A stretch of DNA of 64,000 bases from Duncaniella freteri (lineage in GTDB: Bacteria; Bacteroidota; Bacteroidia; Bacteroidales; Muribaculaceae). Location of the stretch: positions 62,001 to 126,000 of the forward strand of contig NZ_SJSA01000002.1 of the NCBI RefSeq assembly GCF_004766125.1. Reading direction: 5' to 3'. Below, in pieces: positions 36,103 through 44,306 of the stretch. Numbering within the stretch: position 1 is the first letter of the stretch; each line of letters begins with the position of its first letter. Under the pieces are notes generated by a model that worked only from the letters and a program-made list of their open reading frames with translations, was not told the DNA's origin and ran no database searches. Position numbers and translations under genes: made by a program.

Positions 36103-36283
36103 TAGTGACTATCTCAGCGCACCACGCCGATAGTCACTATTATTTTGCAGAGAATTTAATGTAGAATTTAATTGGGTTTAGAATTAAACGCTACTTTTTA
36201 ATACAGTTTAATCAAGCCGATTTATCGTGGTTTATAGCGATTTAGATAGTGACTATTATAGTGACTACGCCCTGTAGTGACTA
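36103..36283. repeat. Candidate arm-type sites, right end of element B
   Basis: Five copies of an AGTGACTA unit: GTAGTGACTAT at 36102, inverted TAGTCACTAT at 36131, ATAGTGACTAT at 36246, ATAGTGACTAC at 36258, and GTAGTGACTAA near 36274. The same unit sits beside the integrase at the left end (23588-23628). They are likely binding sites of integrase B. Confidence 0.6.
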
Positions 36284-36289
36284 AAAGAA

Positions 36290-36320
36290 AAATCGCCAAC
36301 TCTGTGAGAATTAGCGATTT
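36290..36320 (-). terminator. Terminator of tRNA-Phe supplied by element B
   Basis: AAATCGCCAA pairs with TTAGCGATTT (9 of 10). On the minus strand the hairpin is followed by TTTTTCTTTT and begins 15 bp past the tRNA discriminator base, so it should end the tRNA-Phe transcript. It lies on the element side of the att core. Confidence 0.75.
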
Positions 36321-36334
36321 AATCTTTGCTTGGG

Positions 36335-36346
36335 TGGTGCCACCAG
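36335..36346. other. att core within tRNA-Phe, right end of element B
   Basis: TGGTGCCACCAG is the discriminator, acceptor-stem 3' strand and adjacent bases of tRNA-Phe, repeated at 23458 and 9327. This is the original chromosomal attachment site. Confidence 0.85.
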
Positions 36347-36407
36347 GAATCGAACCGGGGACACAAGGATTTTCAGTCCTTTGCTCTACCAACTGAGCTA
36401 TGGCACC
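36335..36407 (-). tRNA. tRNA-Phe (GAA)
   Basis: A full cloverleaf reads on the minus strand: acceptor GGTGCCA with TGGCACC, anticodon loop CTGAAAA (GAA) and T-loop GGTTCGATTCC. CCA is not encoded here (the bases after the discriminator read CCC), unlike the tRNA-fMet gene. The 3' 12 bp are the att core, and the gene remains complete because the insertion duplicates this segment. Confidence 0.95.
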
Positions 36408-36429
36408 TTGTTTTTTTCTTTTTGCACTG

Positions 36430-36461
36430 CAAAGGTAGGGCGTTTTTTTGGATTGTGCAAA
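36430..36461 (-). promoter_or_regulatory. Promoter of tRNA-Phe
   Basis: The minus strand has TTTG (36458-36461), a 20-bp spacer and TACCTTTG (36430-36437), 22 bp before the mature tRNA. It has the same layout as the tRNA-fMet promoter. Confidence 0.8.
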
Positions 36462-36759
36462 TTTTTTGATGATTATTTTTGATAAATTTTGTGTAATTAT
36501 TCTCGTACTACCATTAATATATTGATATACAGGTATATTTGTTCTTAGCCGTTTTCGACTATATTTTCGGCTGAATTGGTATTGCAGTGTTTTGCCTACA
36601 ACTGATTCGCATTATATCACATTCAAGAAATCTTGATCCTGTCTGTAATATTGGGTTATAATCCGCAATGAAAAATGGAGTTGTTTTCATTATCTCCGCC
36701 ATACATATAAAGACTTCTGAAGATCTTGTTGTTTCAAAACCATTTTAGACACATACTGA
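36462..36759. other. Intergenic region upstream of tRNA-Phe
   Basis: AT-rich DNA between the tRNA-Phe promoter and the next minus-strand gene end. I see no gene, repeat or hairpin that I can support. Confidence 0.5.
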
Positions 36760-37329
36760 TTATGGCTCAAATTTCATATTATATAGCTTTGCATACTCTC
36801 TGATTTTATCTTTATTGGCGAAATATGAATCGTCCAACGGCAGAATTGCTACATCATATTCACTTTTCCCCTCTCCATTGTCATAATCACCATATATAAT
36901 GATCGCTCCGATAGAATCCAAGGGTACAATTGATTTAGGCGACACAAACTTATATCGTCGCTTCTCTGTTTCCAGTAAGCCGTTCTTTTCATATAAGATA
37001 GCGGAGTCAAAGCCGATTATCGATGCAGGCTTCTTCATTATATATCTGTCGGTCTCACAATATACAGAGTCGAAAGTCAGGCATGCAACTAACACTCCAA
37101 TCACAGAGAATAATCCCCAACAAAAAGCGTATAGTTTAGTAATTACATTAAGGATGTATGCGTGAAAATGCATGAAATAGAGAGAAATGCCAGATAAAGC
37201 AACACCCTCAAATAGGATATAGCCCAATCGCCAACGTAACTGTAATCCATTCATCGTGATATAGACAATCAGCAACAAACCTATTACATGGAAAACTGTC
37301 AATAATATTTTCTGCCAAGATCTCATCAT
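36760..37329 (-). CDS. Membrane protein of unknown function
   Basis: 189 residues. Four hydrophobic segments fill the first about 100 residues (near 8-26, 34-52, 58-72 and 76-96). The soluble C-terminal part, probably outside the cytoplasm, contains SIGAIIIYGDYDNGEGKSEYD (quoted as AIIIYGDYDN) and ends KLYNMKFEP. The layout (membrane helices plus small C-terminal domain) is like 26303-26968 but the sequences do not match. It is divergent from the sigma-barrel gene across a 166-bp gap. Confidence 0.5.
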   Translation of the reverse strand: MMRSWQKILLTVFHVIGLLLIVYITMNGLQLRWRLGYILFEGVALSGISLYFMHFHAYILNVITKLYAFCWGLFSVIGVLVACLTFDSVYCETDRYIMKKPASIIGFDSAILYEKNGLLETEKRRYKFVSPKSIVPLDSIGAIIIYGDYDNGEGKSEYDVAILPLDDSYFANKDKIREYAKLYNMKFEP

Positions 37330-37381
37330 CGAACAATATCGTAGTCAAATAAATTTTTGACTGTCAATATATATATATAAC

Positions 37382-37439
37382 GCTGATAAATGTACCTTAA
37401 GTATGCTGATAACAAAAATATGTCAATATCGCTTATCAG
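37382..37439. promoter_or_regulatory. GCTGATAA repeats upstream of the sigma-barrel gene
   Basis: GCTGATAA occurs at 37382-37389 and 37405-37412, and TTATCAG inverted at 37433-37439, in the divergent gap before the sigma-barrel gene. It could be a regulator or autoregulatory sigma target. Support is the repetition only. Confidence 0.25.
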
Positions 37440-37495
37440 ACCATTGAGTATGTGTCGGCAGAAATTTTTATATTTATTGATGCAATATTTAAGGC

Positions 37496-39070
37496 ATGGA
37501 TATATCTATATATAATATATTGCATAAAATGGATATAGAGGCTATTGTAAAGGATTGCCAGAATGGCAACAGGGACGCATTTGGAACCCTTTATCAGATT
37601 TTCTCACTTCCAATGATGGGGGTGATAGGCTATTATGTCCATAATAAAGACATTGCACAGGATATTCTTCATGATGGGTTTATTGTTGCATTCACTTCGA
37701 TTGTGACACTTAAAGACGCAACCAAAATAGAATCATGGCTAACAACCATAATGAAGAATTTATCTCTCCAATATCTCAGAAAAGAATCAGAACATGCCTC
37801 CATCCAAATATCAGATACGGACATACCGGAGCGATTATCTGAACAAAATTATGAAACGGATTTATCATGGCCGCAGCTTGAATCTATAATACAAAGATTG
37901 CCCGATGGATATAGAACGGTATTCAGGCTGAATGTTCTACAAGGATTGTCCCATAAAGAGATTGCCGAATTGCTCGGCATATCTCATTTGACATCCGCCT
38001 CACAATTGTATCATGCGAAAGTGATGCTCCGTAAGATGATTTCCCAGTACAGGGCGGAGATGGGTGTTACTTCTATACTGATCCTCACAACACTTGTCAT
38101 ATATAATTCGTTGTTCCGACGCAACATTCAAGAAGATGCCATATCATCTGCCGGCAACACATTGCTGGGGCATACTTCTGTCACTGAATCTATAAAGAGC
38201 GATTCTAATGCGATTATGAACGACAACAGGATTGTTGCTTCCACGGTTTCATCCTTGCATAATCATACGCATAATAAACTTGTTGAAGAAAAAGACACAA
38301 TCGAGTTGAAGGTGGATACAAATGTTGTTGATTTTGGTAACAACACACCATCCGACTCCACTGCCAAGACAATTGTAATTCCGGATAATGACCGTCTTAT
38401 AGCTAAAATCAGGCAAAGCCAGTTGATCCAGCCGGCTGACAATGATGGTTGGACATTCTCATTGGCATATTCAGGAACTACCGGACAGAATAACCGGTCA
38501 AAAAACAAAGTCCCTGACATCTCATCTGATGTTACTGATCAAGATATCGAGGAGAATCGGAAAGTAAAGCACTATGTCCCGGTTAGTGTCGGTATCTCTG
38601 TAGGCCGACGGCTTTCTCCTAAATGGAGTATTGAAAGCGGTTTAAGATACACATATCTTAGGACAGATATATTTACGGAGAATAAATATCACCATTCTGA
38701 ATCAACCAATAAAATCCATTATTTAGGTGTCCCTTTGAAATTCAACTACAATATATTCCAGGCTAATAGACTGTCGATCTATGGTCAATCAGGCATTGTT
38801 CTGGATATCCCTGTCAACGGAAAGTCATACACCAGTCATTACAACTACAATGCTGACTCACCCATCTTTGACACCTCCCGCCTCTCGGTGCCTCTGCAAT
38901 GGTCAGTAGAAGGAGGAATAGGTATCGAGTGCCAGTTCACACCGTCAATAAGCATATACGCAGAGCCCTCTATAAATTATTATTTCAGAACAGAGCCAGA
39001 GATAAACACCATACGACAAGACAAGCCGTTTGAGTTCACACTCCCGATCGGTATCAGAATGACGTGGTAA
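37496..39070 (+). CDS. ECF sigma factor fused through a membrane helix to an outer-membrane beta-barrel
   Basis: 524 residues in one open frame. Residues about 12-180 are an ECF sigma factor: region 2 (DIAQDILHDGFIVAF, then IESWLTTIMKNLSLQYLRK) and region 4 (LPDGYRTVFRLNVLQGLSHKEIAELLGIS, quoted as GLSHKEIAELLGIS). A single hydrophobic helix (SILILTTLVIYNSLF, about 196-210) follows directly. A polar Asn/Asp/Ser-rich linker of about 110 residues comes next. Residues about 320-524 are a beta-barrel domain (VSVGISVGRRLSPKWSIESG, LGVPLKFNYN, IYAEPSINYYF) ending in the strand IGIRMTW with a terminal aromatic. Bacteroidota usually encode the sigma factor and a dual-membrane-spanning anti-sigma barrel as two genes; here they are one chain. 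A later ATG at 37529 is a possible start. Confidence 0.8.
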   Translation: MDISIYNILHKMDIEAIVKDCQNGNRDAFGTLYQIFSLPMMGVIGYYVHNKDIAQDILHDGFIVAFTSIVTLKDATKIESWLTTIMKNLSLQYLRKESEHASIQISDTDIPERLSEQNYETDLSWPQLESIIQRLPDGYRTVFRLNVLQGLSHKEIAELLGISHLTSASQLYHAKVMLRKMISQYRAEMGVTSILILTTLVIYNSLFRRNIQEDAISSAGNTLLGHTSVTESIKSDSNAIMNDNRIVASTVSSLHNHTHNKLVEEKDTIELKVDTNVVDFGNNTPSDSTAKTIVIPDNDRLIAKIRQSQLIQPADNDGWTFSLAYSGTTGQNNRSKNKVPDISSDVTDQDIEENRKVKHYVPVSVGISVGRRLSPKWSIESGLRYTYLRTDIFTENKYHHSESTNKIHYLGVPLKFNYNIFQANRLSIYGQSGIVLDIPVNGKSYTSHYNYNADSPIFDTSRLSVPLQWSVEGGIGIECQFTPSISIYAEPSINYYFRTEPEINTIRQDKPFEFTLPIGIRMTW

Positions 39071-39181
39071 AACAAATCTGATAATCAGAGAGGCTCTATA
39101 TTAAGTCATAACAATTCTGTTTCCTCTTCGTGCAATATCGGGTAAGTTTATTCATCTATAAGATGACTAAACTCCAATATA

Positions 39182-40006
39182 ATGCAGAAGAGACATATCG
39201 ACAGACTTCAATATTTCCGGGAACTTGCGCAGACGAGTGAACGGTACTTCATGCCCTATATCAAGGATTTCCTGGATATGGCGGGCCCCATATCCATACT
39301 TGAGGTCGGATGTGGCGATGGCGGAAATCTGCTTCATTTCGCAAAAAGAGGCTATGAGGTTGTCGGAGTTGACATCTCTGCAAACAGGATAAATGACGCA
39401 AAATCATTCTTTGAACAAGAGAATGCAAATGCAAAATTCATTTGTTCCGATATATTAAAACTCAACGGATACAAAAGCTATTTTGATTTGGTTATTTGCC
39501 ATGATGTTATTGAACATATAGGCAATAAACAGGAGATGCTTTCAAGGATAGAATGCTTCTTAAAGCCCAAAGGGCTTCTGTTTATTGGATTTCCAGCATG
39601 GCAAATGCCTTTCGGCGGTCATCAGCAGATTTGCCACAGCAAGCTTCTTTCGATCACACCCTTCTTTCATATGCTCCCTCAGTGTCTCTACAAATATATA
39701 TTGTCATTGGGAGGGGAAAACGTAGAATGCATCAATGAGCTTCTTTCAATAAAGAGCACAAAAATTACAATAGAACTTTTTGAAAAAATAGTTGCTCAGA
39801 CATCATTTGATATAGTAGATCGAAGGCTTTATTTTGTAAATCCCCATTATGAAGTAAAGTTTGGCCTTAAACCTCGACGCCTGCTAAAACCACTCTCCGA
39901 AATGCCATATATACGTAATTTCTTCTCAACAAGCTGTTTTTACATACTTAAAAAATCATCTGCAATGGATTCTGCATCATCGCACACTGGCAGATCTGTG
40001 CAATAA
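39182..40006 (+). CDS. Class I SAM-dependent methyltransferase
   Basis: 274 residues. Motif I is ILEVGCGDGGNLL (about residue 40), followed by VVGVDISANRI, FICSDILKL and the DLVICHDVIEHI segment of motif IV. The C-terminal third is family-specific and may bind the substrate. The fold is of the ubiquinone/polyketide or glycan-modifying Methyltransf_11/23 type; the acceptor is unknown. It follows the sigma-barrel gene by 111 bp on the same strand. Confidence 0.8.
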   Translation: MQKRHIDRLQYFRELAQTSERYFMPYIKDFLDMAGPISILEVGCGDGGNLLHFAKRGYEVVGVDISANRINDAKSFFEQENANAKFICSDILKLNGYKSYFDLVICHDVIEHIGNKQEMLSRIECFLKPKGLLFIGFPAWQMPFGGHQQICHSKLLSITPFFHMLPQCLYKYILSLGGENVECINELLSIKSTKITIELFEKIVAQTSFDIVDRRLYFVNPHYEVKFGLKPRRLLKPLSEMPYIRNFFSTSCFYILKKSSAMDSASSHTGRSVQ

Positions 40007-40036
40007 ACCACAACAAATATTAAAATCGTTTCTTAG

Positions 40037-40357
40037 TCAGCTTCGTGGCCGTTTATCAAGTAGTTTTCGGATTGAGTTTATGATGTCCTTCCATGACGCG
40101 CCATCAAGGTCAAAAGACAGGATGTGGTTATAATCCCAGTCGAGTCCTGGTCAGTAGTGGCTTTCAGTGTCGATATTTGAAATTGTAGATGATGTGAATT
40201 CCGGATTTGCCGACAGTGCGTTGTATTTGCGATTTTGGAAATACAGGCCGGCAATAAGAAACGGCACGAGAATCAGTAGCATAATACCAAAAGGCATACG
40301 TGTCTCACCTCGCCGCCCTAAGAAGAACCTATGTATTTTGCTGTCAGATTTCATCAT
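40037..40357 (-). pseudogene. Small membrane-protein gene with an in-frame stop
   Basis: The frame starts at 40357 (MMKSDSKIHRFF...), crosses one hydrophobic helix (MPFGIMLLILVPFLIAGLYF), and meets TGA at 40151-40153 after 68 residues. The same frame then runs 37 more sense codons without interruption (GLDWDYNHILSFDLDGASW, then KDIINSIRKLLDKRPRS) to a stop at 40037. The protein-like extension suggests that the TGA is a nonsense mutation in a 106-residue gene. The start overlaps the pentapeptide gene by 14 bp. Confidence 0.6.
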
Positions 40358-41222
40358 GCTTTTCTTCTATAACGAATCCGAAAAGGATGTTTGTTGTGCT
40401 ATGGTATCTGCTGATATAATCACGAGCAATCTTATAACTTCGGTTGACATACTCGGATATAGTTTCCGCACTATTCCGTTCACAATACCAACTGTCATAT
40501 GTCAGTTTAATCTTCCCATTTTTCACCTTGTACACATCACCGCCAAGAATGGCCTCATTTGAGTGATAATATTCTTCTACTATTCTTAATGCCTCATTTT
40601 TTGAATAGGCAAATCCATCTATGCCAATGGATTCAAGGGAATATTTATCATTTAGTCTATTTGAAAGATCTGATTGTTGTAATCGGGTTGTAGACAAGTC
40701 AATTCCTCCTCGAAAATCGACATCAATAATGTTAGCCTCTGAAAAATCGACATTGTTCAGACGCCCTTTATTAGAAATCCAATAAGACAGTCTGTCATTA
40801 TAATAGTAACTATTATATTTAGGACCACAAAATACACATCCTCGCACATTTCCTATGAATTTACACTCTGAAAACGAAGATGTAATAAATGCTGTATTGA
40901 AGTCACAATCAATGAAAGTGCAGCTGATGAAGTCTGCAATTCCCAAACTCCTTAATTTAATACGTTCAAAGGTACAACCTTTATATATAGATTTTCGCAA
41001 CAAAATCAAAGTCCTTCCACCCATAGAAAAGTGTTGCAGCTTACCGCGTTTGAAAACACAATCAGTAAACCGACAGCCTCTTGCAAGGACATCGGAAAAG
41101 TCACAACTCAGGAATTGGCATCGTTCAAATATCTTTTTAGTCCACCAAACGGCAATGCCACCATTGCAGAATGAGGTGTTCTTAAAAATCTGATTTCTAT
41201 ATCGTTTATCGGTCAGTTTCAT
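40344..41222 (-). CDS. Pentapeptide-repeat-like protein
   Basis: 292 residues. After the opening MKLTDKRYRNQ come repeated five-residue steps with Phe/Leu at the centre and Cys/Ser/Asp neighbours: FERCQFLSCDFSDVL, CRFTDCVFKRG, CTFIDCDFNTAF, SFSECKFIG and NNVDFSEANIIDVDF. Such right-handed helices are protein-protein or DNA-mimic scaffolds; no enzyme is implied. The start overlaps the preceding lipoprotein stop by ATGA. The same lipoprotein paralogue in element B is followed instead by an unrelated gene. Confidence 0.7.
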   Translation of the reverse strand: MKLTDKRYRNQIFKNTSFCNGGIAVWWTKKIFERCQFLSCDFSDVLARGCRFTDCVFKRGKLQHFSMGGRTLILLRKSIYKGCTFERIKLRSLGIADFISCTFIDCDFNTAFITSSFSECKFIGNVRGCVFCGPKYNSYYYNDRLSYWISNKGRLNNVDFSEANIIDVDFRGGIDLSTTRLQQSDLSNRLNDKYSLESIGIDGFAYSKNEALRIVEEYYHSNEAILGGDVYKVKNGKIKLTYDSWYCERNSAETISEYVNRSYKIARDYISRYHSTTNILFGFVIEEKHDEI

Positions 41223-42088
41223 ATCACTTTTCTTTCACCGCTATCTATTTTTATAATCTTGTTTGTCGTCCCGTCAACTTCCATATACAGGATGTCTGTC
41301 ACGTTATCATCGTTGTGGTAAGGCTTGAATTTAACCTCGAATGAATACTTTTCCAACGGAAGTCCTGTAAAACCGTCTTGAGGTTCTATTTGAATTGTTT
41401 TATAGGCGTGCCGAAAGTCGGCATCATCCGGAACAATCGGGAGTAGTGCGGCGTATAACTCTTCTGCAAGCTCTTTGGAGCAATACTGTTCATACAGTCT
41501 TTTCAAGTCTGATGATGATGTGCCGGCCGCTCTTTCGTTCAGATATAGAGCCATAAAGTCGGCAATATATGAATTCCCATCAACACCCATCTCATACTCA
41601 AGAACTATAATATTTGATGTGCCATCATTAAGAATCTGATACAACATGTTCCAACCGTCGTCCGTGTCGGGAAGGAAGCAGCCAAATGATAAGTAGATGG
41701 CCGAATCCGATACCCAAAAAACTTCACCTCCCCACTGCATGATATATTCACCTTCGGTGCCGACCACATCTTTCGTCCGTATTTCCTTGTCGGAGTACAC
41801 TATATTTCGGTCATAGGATATGGTCAGAAAGACGGAGGAATCTTTCACTTCCCAGTCATGTCGCCCAACTACAATATCATTGGAATCTTTAGTCGCTTTG
41901 ATAGTCCAGTGCCCGATAACGGTATCTTCGATTATCCGGCCTCTGATAACATCAGCGATATTTTCAGTTACAGAATCTTCTATAGTTTGCAGCTGTGTGA
42001 TGTCACCGGATCTATTTCCTCCGTTGCATGCAATAATTAAAGAAGATGCAATAATCGTTAGGAACGTAATACCAATCAAATTTTTCAT
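41219..42088 (-). CDS. Lipoprotein, paralogue of 27880-28749
   Basis: 289 residues, lipobox SLIIACNGG. From about residue 45 to the end it follows the element B lipoprotein closely (IGHWTIKATKDSND, YDRNIVYSDKEIRTKD, GCFLPDTDDGWNMLYQIL), with the most divergence in the signal peptide. Function unknown. It is coupled downstream by ATGA and lies 4 bp after the 42093 gene. The duplication between a mobile element and the adjacent island is notable. Confidence 0.65.
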   Translation of the reverse strand: MKNLIGITFLTIIASSLIIACNGGNRSGDITQLQTIEDSVTENIADVIRGRIIEDTVIGHWTIKATKDSNDIVVGRHDWEVKDSSVFLTISYDRNIVYSDKEIRTKDVVGTEGEYIMQWGGEVFWVSDSAIYLSFGCFLPDTDDGWNMLYQILNDGTSNIIVLEYEMGVDGNSYIADFMALYLNERAAGTSSSDLKRLYEQYCSKELAEELYAALLPIVPDDADFRHAYKTIQIEPQDGFTGLPLEKYSFEVKFKPYHNDDNVTDILYMEVDGTTNKIIKIDSGERKVI

Positions 42089-42092
42089 AACA

Positions 42093-43166
42093 TCAATCTT
42101 TTGACAACCATAATTCCGTCATTCTCTTATAGTATGCCCGCATTGCCGGATTGTCGAGTTTGGCGATAGCTGCATCAATGTTTTTGCGGGATTGTGGGGT
42201 ATATGTGTAGTAGAATCCAAGAGGCATCGTCAGGGACAGAGATTTATAGTCACGATTTTCGTAAATATATCTCAAAACCTTTTCCGGCTGTGGCATGAAT
42301 ACGTAATTAAAAAAGTTGAATACGAATGATTCTGCCGTAGCTGCATCAACACTATTTCCCAGACTATCCCATTGTTCAAGCACGGTTTCATCAGAACAAG
42401 GATAGCGGGTAAGTGTCTGTATCTTTCTAACCTGATCCCATTCCTCTTTGCTGTCTGAGCCGCTCCATAGTCTGAATACGCCTTCCTCATACGTTTCAGC
42501 CTCAGGCGAAGTTATTACTATTTTGCCGTTCCTCTCTATGTTACAACACATTGAAACCGTTTCTGAGTATGTGGTTGTGTCCTCGTCGTTATTGATGTTA
42601 TGTTCTATTTCTTTGTATTCATAGTTGTATGTAAATTCATGGTCTGTGATAAAATATATCAAAGTATGCTCGGCACATATTAACTCTGTTGAGTCTGACG
42701 GATTATCTAATAAATCCGACTTATCCCAACAGTTTCCTGCATACATTGCGTCAATAAAAGTTCCATCGAAATTGTATGTCGCAATATACACATCTTCAAT
42801 ATCGCTGAACAGATATTTATATTGGCATAATACTACATTATCATTTATTTGCCTGACTGATACAAGATATACCGATGCGGTATCGGACAGGTTAAAGTCT
42901 GACGTGATTACACCTTTGAGCAACCCCCCTTGCTCTTTTGTGGTAAGGAGATAATCATTGTCAGATGGAGCCGGCAAAGAATCATCTTTCGCAATTAGTG
43001 ATTCTTCTTCAATGCCGAGTTTCCTTAGGAATTCAAATGATTTGCTATCGTATATCTCTGTAATAGAATCATGCTTATTGTCATTTGATGCCGATGTCGT
43101 GCCTTTGCCCTTGCACGATATACACAAAGTCGATAATGCTATTATGATCAAAAGTAATTTTTTCAT
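42093..43166 (-). CDS. Lipoprotein of unknown function
   Basis: 357 residues, lipobox LCISCKGK. The mature part begins with a Ser/Asn/Asp-rich linker, then globular sequence with acidic stretches (HNINNDEDTTTYSE). The C-terminal part (FFNYVFMPQPEKVLRYIYEN) is helical. No family recognised. It overlaps the next upstream membrane gene by 4 bp (ATGA). Confidence 0.6.
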   Translation of the reverse strand: MKKLLLIIIALSTLCISCKGKGTTSASNDNKHDSITEIYDSKSFEFLRKLGIEEESLIAKDDSLPAPSDNDYLLTTKEQGGLLKGVITSDFNLSDTASVYLVSVRQINDNVVLCQYKYLFSDIEDVYIATYNFDGTFIDAMYAGNCWDKSDLLDNPSDSTELICAEHTLIYFITDHEFTYNYEYKEIEHNINNDEDTTTYSETVSMCCNIERNGKIVITSPEAETYEEGVFRLWSGSDSKEEWDQVRKIQTLTRYPCSDETVLEQWDSLGNSVDAATAESFVFNFFNYVFMPQPEKVLRYIYENRDYKSLSLTMPLGFYYTYTPQSRKNIDAAIAKLDNPAMRAYYKRMTELWLSKD

Positions 43167-43384
43167 TCCTTGCCTCCTTCCAATATAAACCCATTATTTA
43201 CAGCCCACATAAACATAAATACTCCACATAGACTGACTATACTTCCAATAATGAATACAACAGCACTTATTTTATCAGATTTGGAAATCTCGATAGACAG
43301 AATTTGATTTAGTCGATTGTCTTTAAGGTGTTTTAGATAAAACATTCCTCCTATTAAACAACATATAAGGATATTGTAAAGCAT
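43163..43384 (-). CDS. Small membrane protein
   Basis: 73 residues, hydrophobic helices at about 2-16 and 40-65 flanking a basic segment (KHLKDNRLNQ). It overlaps both neighbours by one or four bases and is part of the tight minus-strand run. Function unknown. Confidence 0.5.
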   Translation of the reverse strand: MLYNILICCLIGGMFYLKHLKDNRLNQILSIEISKSDKISAVVFIIGSIVSLCGVFMFMWAVNNGFILEGGKE

Positions 43385-43581
43385 CAGTTTTTGAAGTCTA
43401 ATATTAAGTGCTTACCAATTATGTTTCCCCAATAGAATGAAACGCCTATTGAGATGGCAGTTAAGTATATGTAAATTGTAAACAATATCATGCCCATAGA
43501 CATAGCCACAGGCATATCTCCATTTCCTATACGTTCTTGGAAACGGCAACAGCAGACAAATATTTTCTTTAAGAACTTCAT
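43384..43581 (-). CDS. Small membrane protein
   Basis: 65 residues with one strong hydrophobic region (about 25-52) after a basic N-terminus with CCCRFQER. It is coupled to its neighbours by one- and four-base overlaps. Function unknown. Confidence 0.5.
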   Translation of the reverse strand: MKFLKKIFVCCCRFQERIGNGDMPVAMSMGMILFTIYIYLTAISIGVSFYWGNIIGKHLILDFKN

Positions 43582-44159
43582 TGCCTACATCCTTTCAATT
43601 TCATCAATTCAAGTTTTGGCACAAGATCTACAGACTCAATCTTAGCTATGTTTTTAGCAACGGGGATAATGGTCAGTTCCACATTATAGCCATTTCGCAA
43701 ATCATCAATATTGGAATAATCCTTTAGATTGAAAGCACGCTCAAAAGATTTACCATTGTATTTGAAATATATCTCGTCAATTCGGGCTGTTGAATATCCG
43801 CTTAATGGTGTTTCAATCACAATTTTATCTTTTCGGTCCGCAATAATATTTAGAATAACAAAACCTATCAATGACAATGTGAGGCTCGTTAAAGTAATGC
43901 CGCTTATACATCGACTTAACTTCGATTTTTTAGTACCAAGGAAACTGCTTATTGTCAAAAAGCATACAATCCATGTAGCCCAATCATAAATCTGGAGAGT
44001 AATGAGAAAACCTCTCGACAGCCATATCTCTATTCCAAACAATCCAATAATCGCCCAAAAGCAATAATTAATTTTTCGAGTGCGAACAGCCTTATATATC
44101 CCCATGCAAACGGCATAAAGGATAACAGCGATAATTATGTATCTTAAAGCATCTTCCAT
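43578..44159 (-). CDS. Membrane protein of unknown function
   Basis: 193 residues from the ATG at 44159; a TTG-started version at 44207 would overlap the end of the split upstream gene and is less likely. Four hydrophobic segments occupy the first about 110 residues, and a soluble domain follows (IDEIYFKYNGKSFERAF). It lies 10 bp after the true stop of the IS-split gene. Confidence 0.55.
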   Translation of the reverse strand: MEDALRYIIIAVILYAVCMGIYKAVRTRKINYCFWAIIGLFGIEIWLSRGFLITLQIYDWATWIVCFLTISSFLGTKKSKLSRCISGITLTSLTLSLIGFVILNIIADRKDKIVIETPLSGYSTARIDEIYFKYNGKSFERAFNLKDYSNIDDLRNGYNVELTIIPVAKNIAKIESVDLVPKLELMKLKGCRQ

Positions 44160-44306
44160 GGTAATATCGTCATTGATTATGTTCGGTAATTCCTGCGAGT
44201 TTTTCAAGCCCCCAATATAGTAATAGCAGTATTAGCTGTGCAGTTGGAAGAACAACCGCGAAAGCAAACCAGCCCCAGCCATCAGTATCCTCATGCGTCA
44301 ATCTAA

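Noticed and set aside
40037..40153. Selenocysteine or programmed readthrough at the TGA
   Set aside because: No selenocysteine-insertion-like stem-loop after the TGA was evident by eye, and no homologue is known to me. A plain nonsense mutation is simpler.
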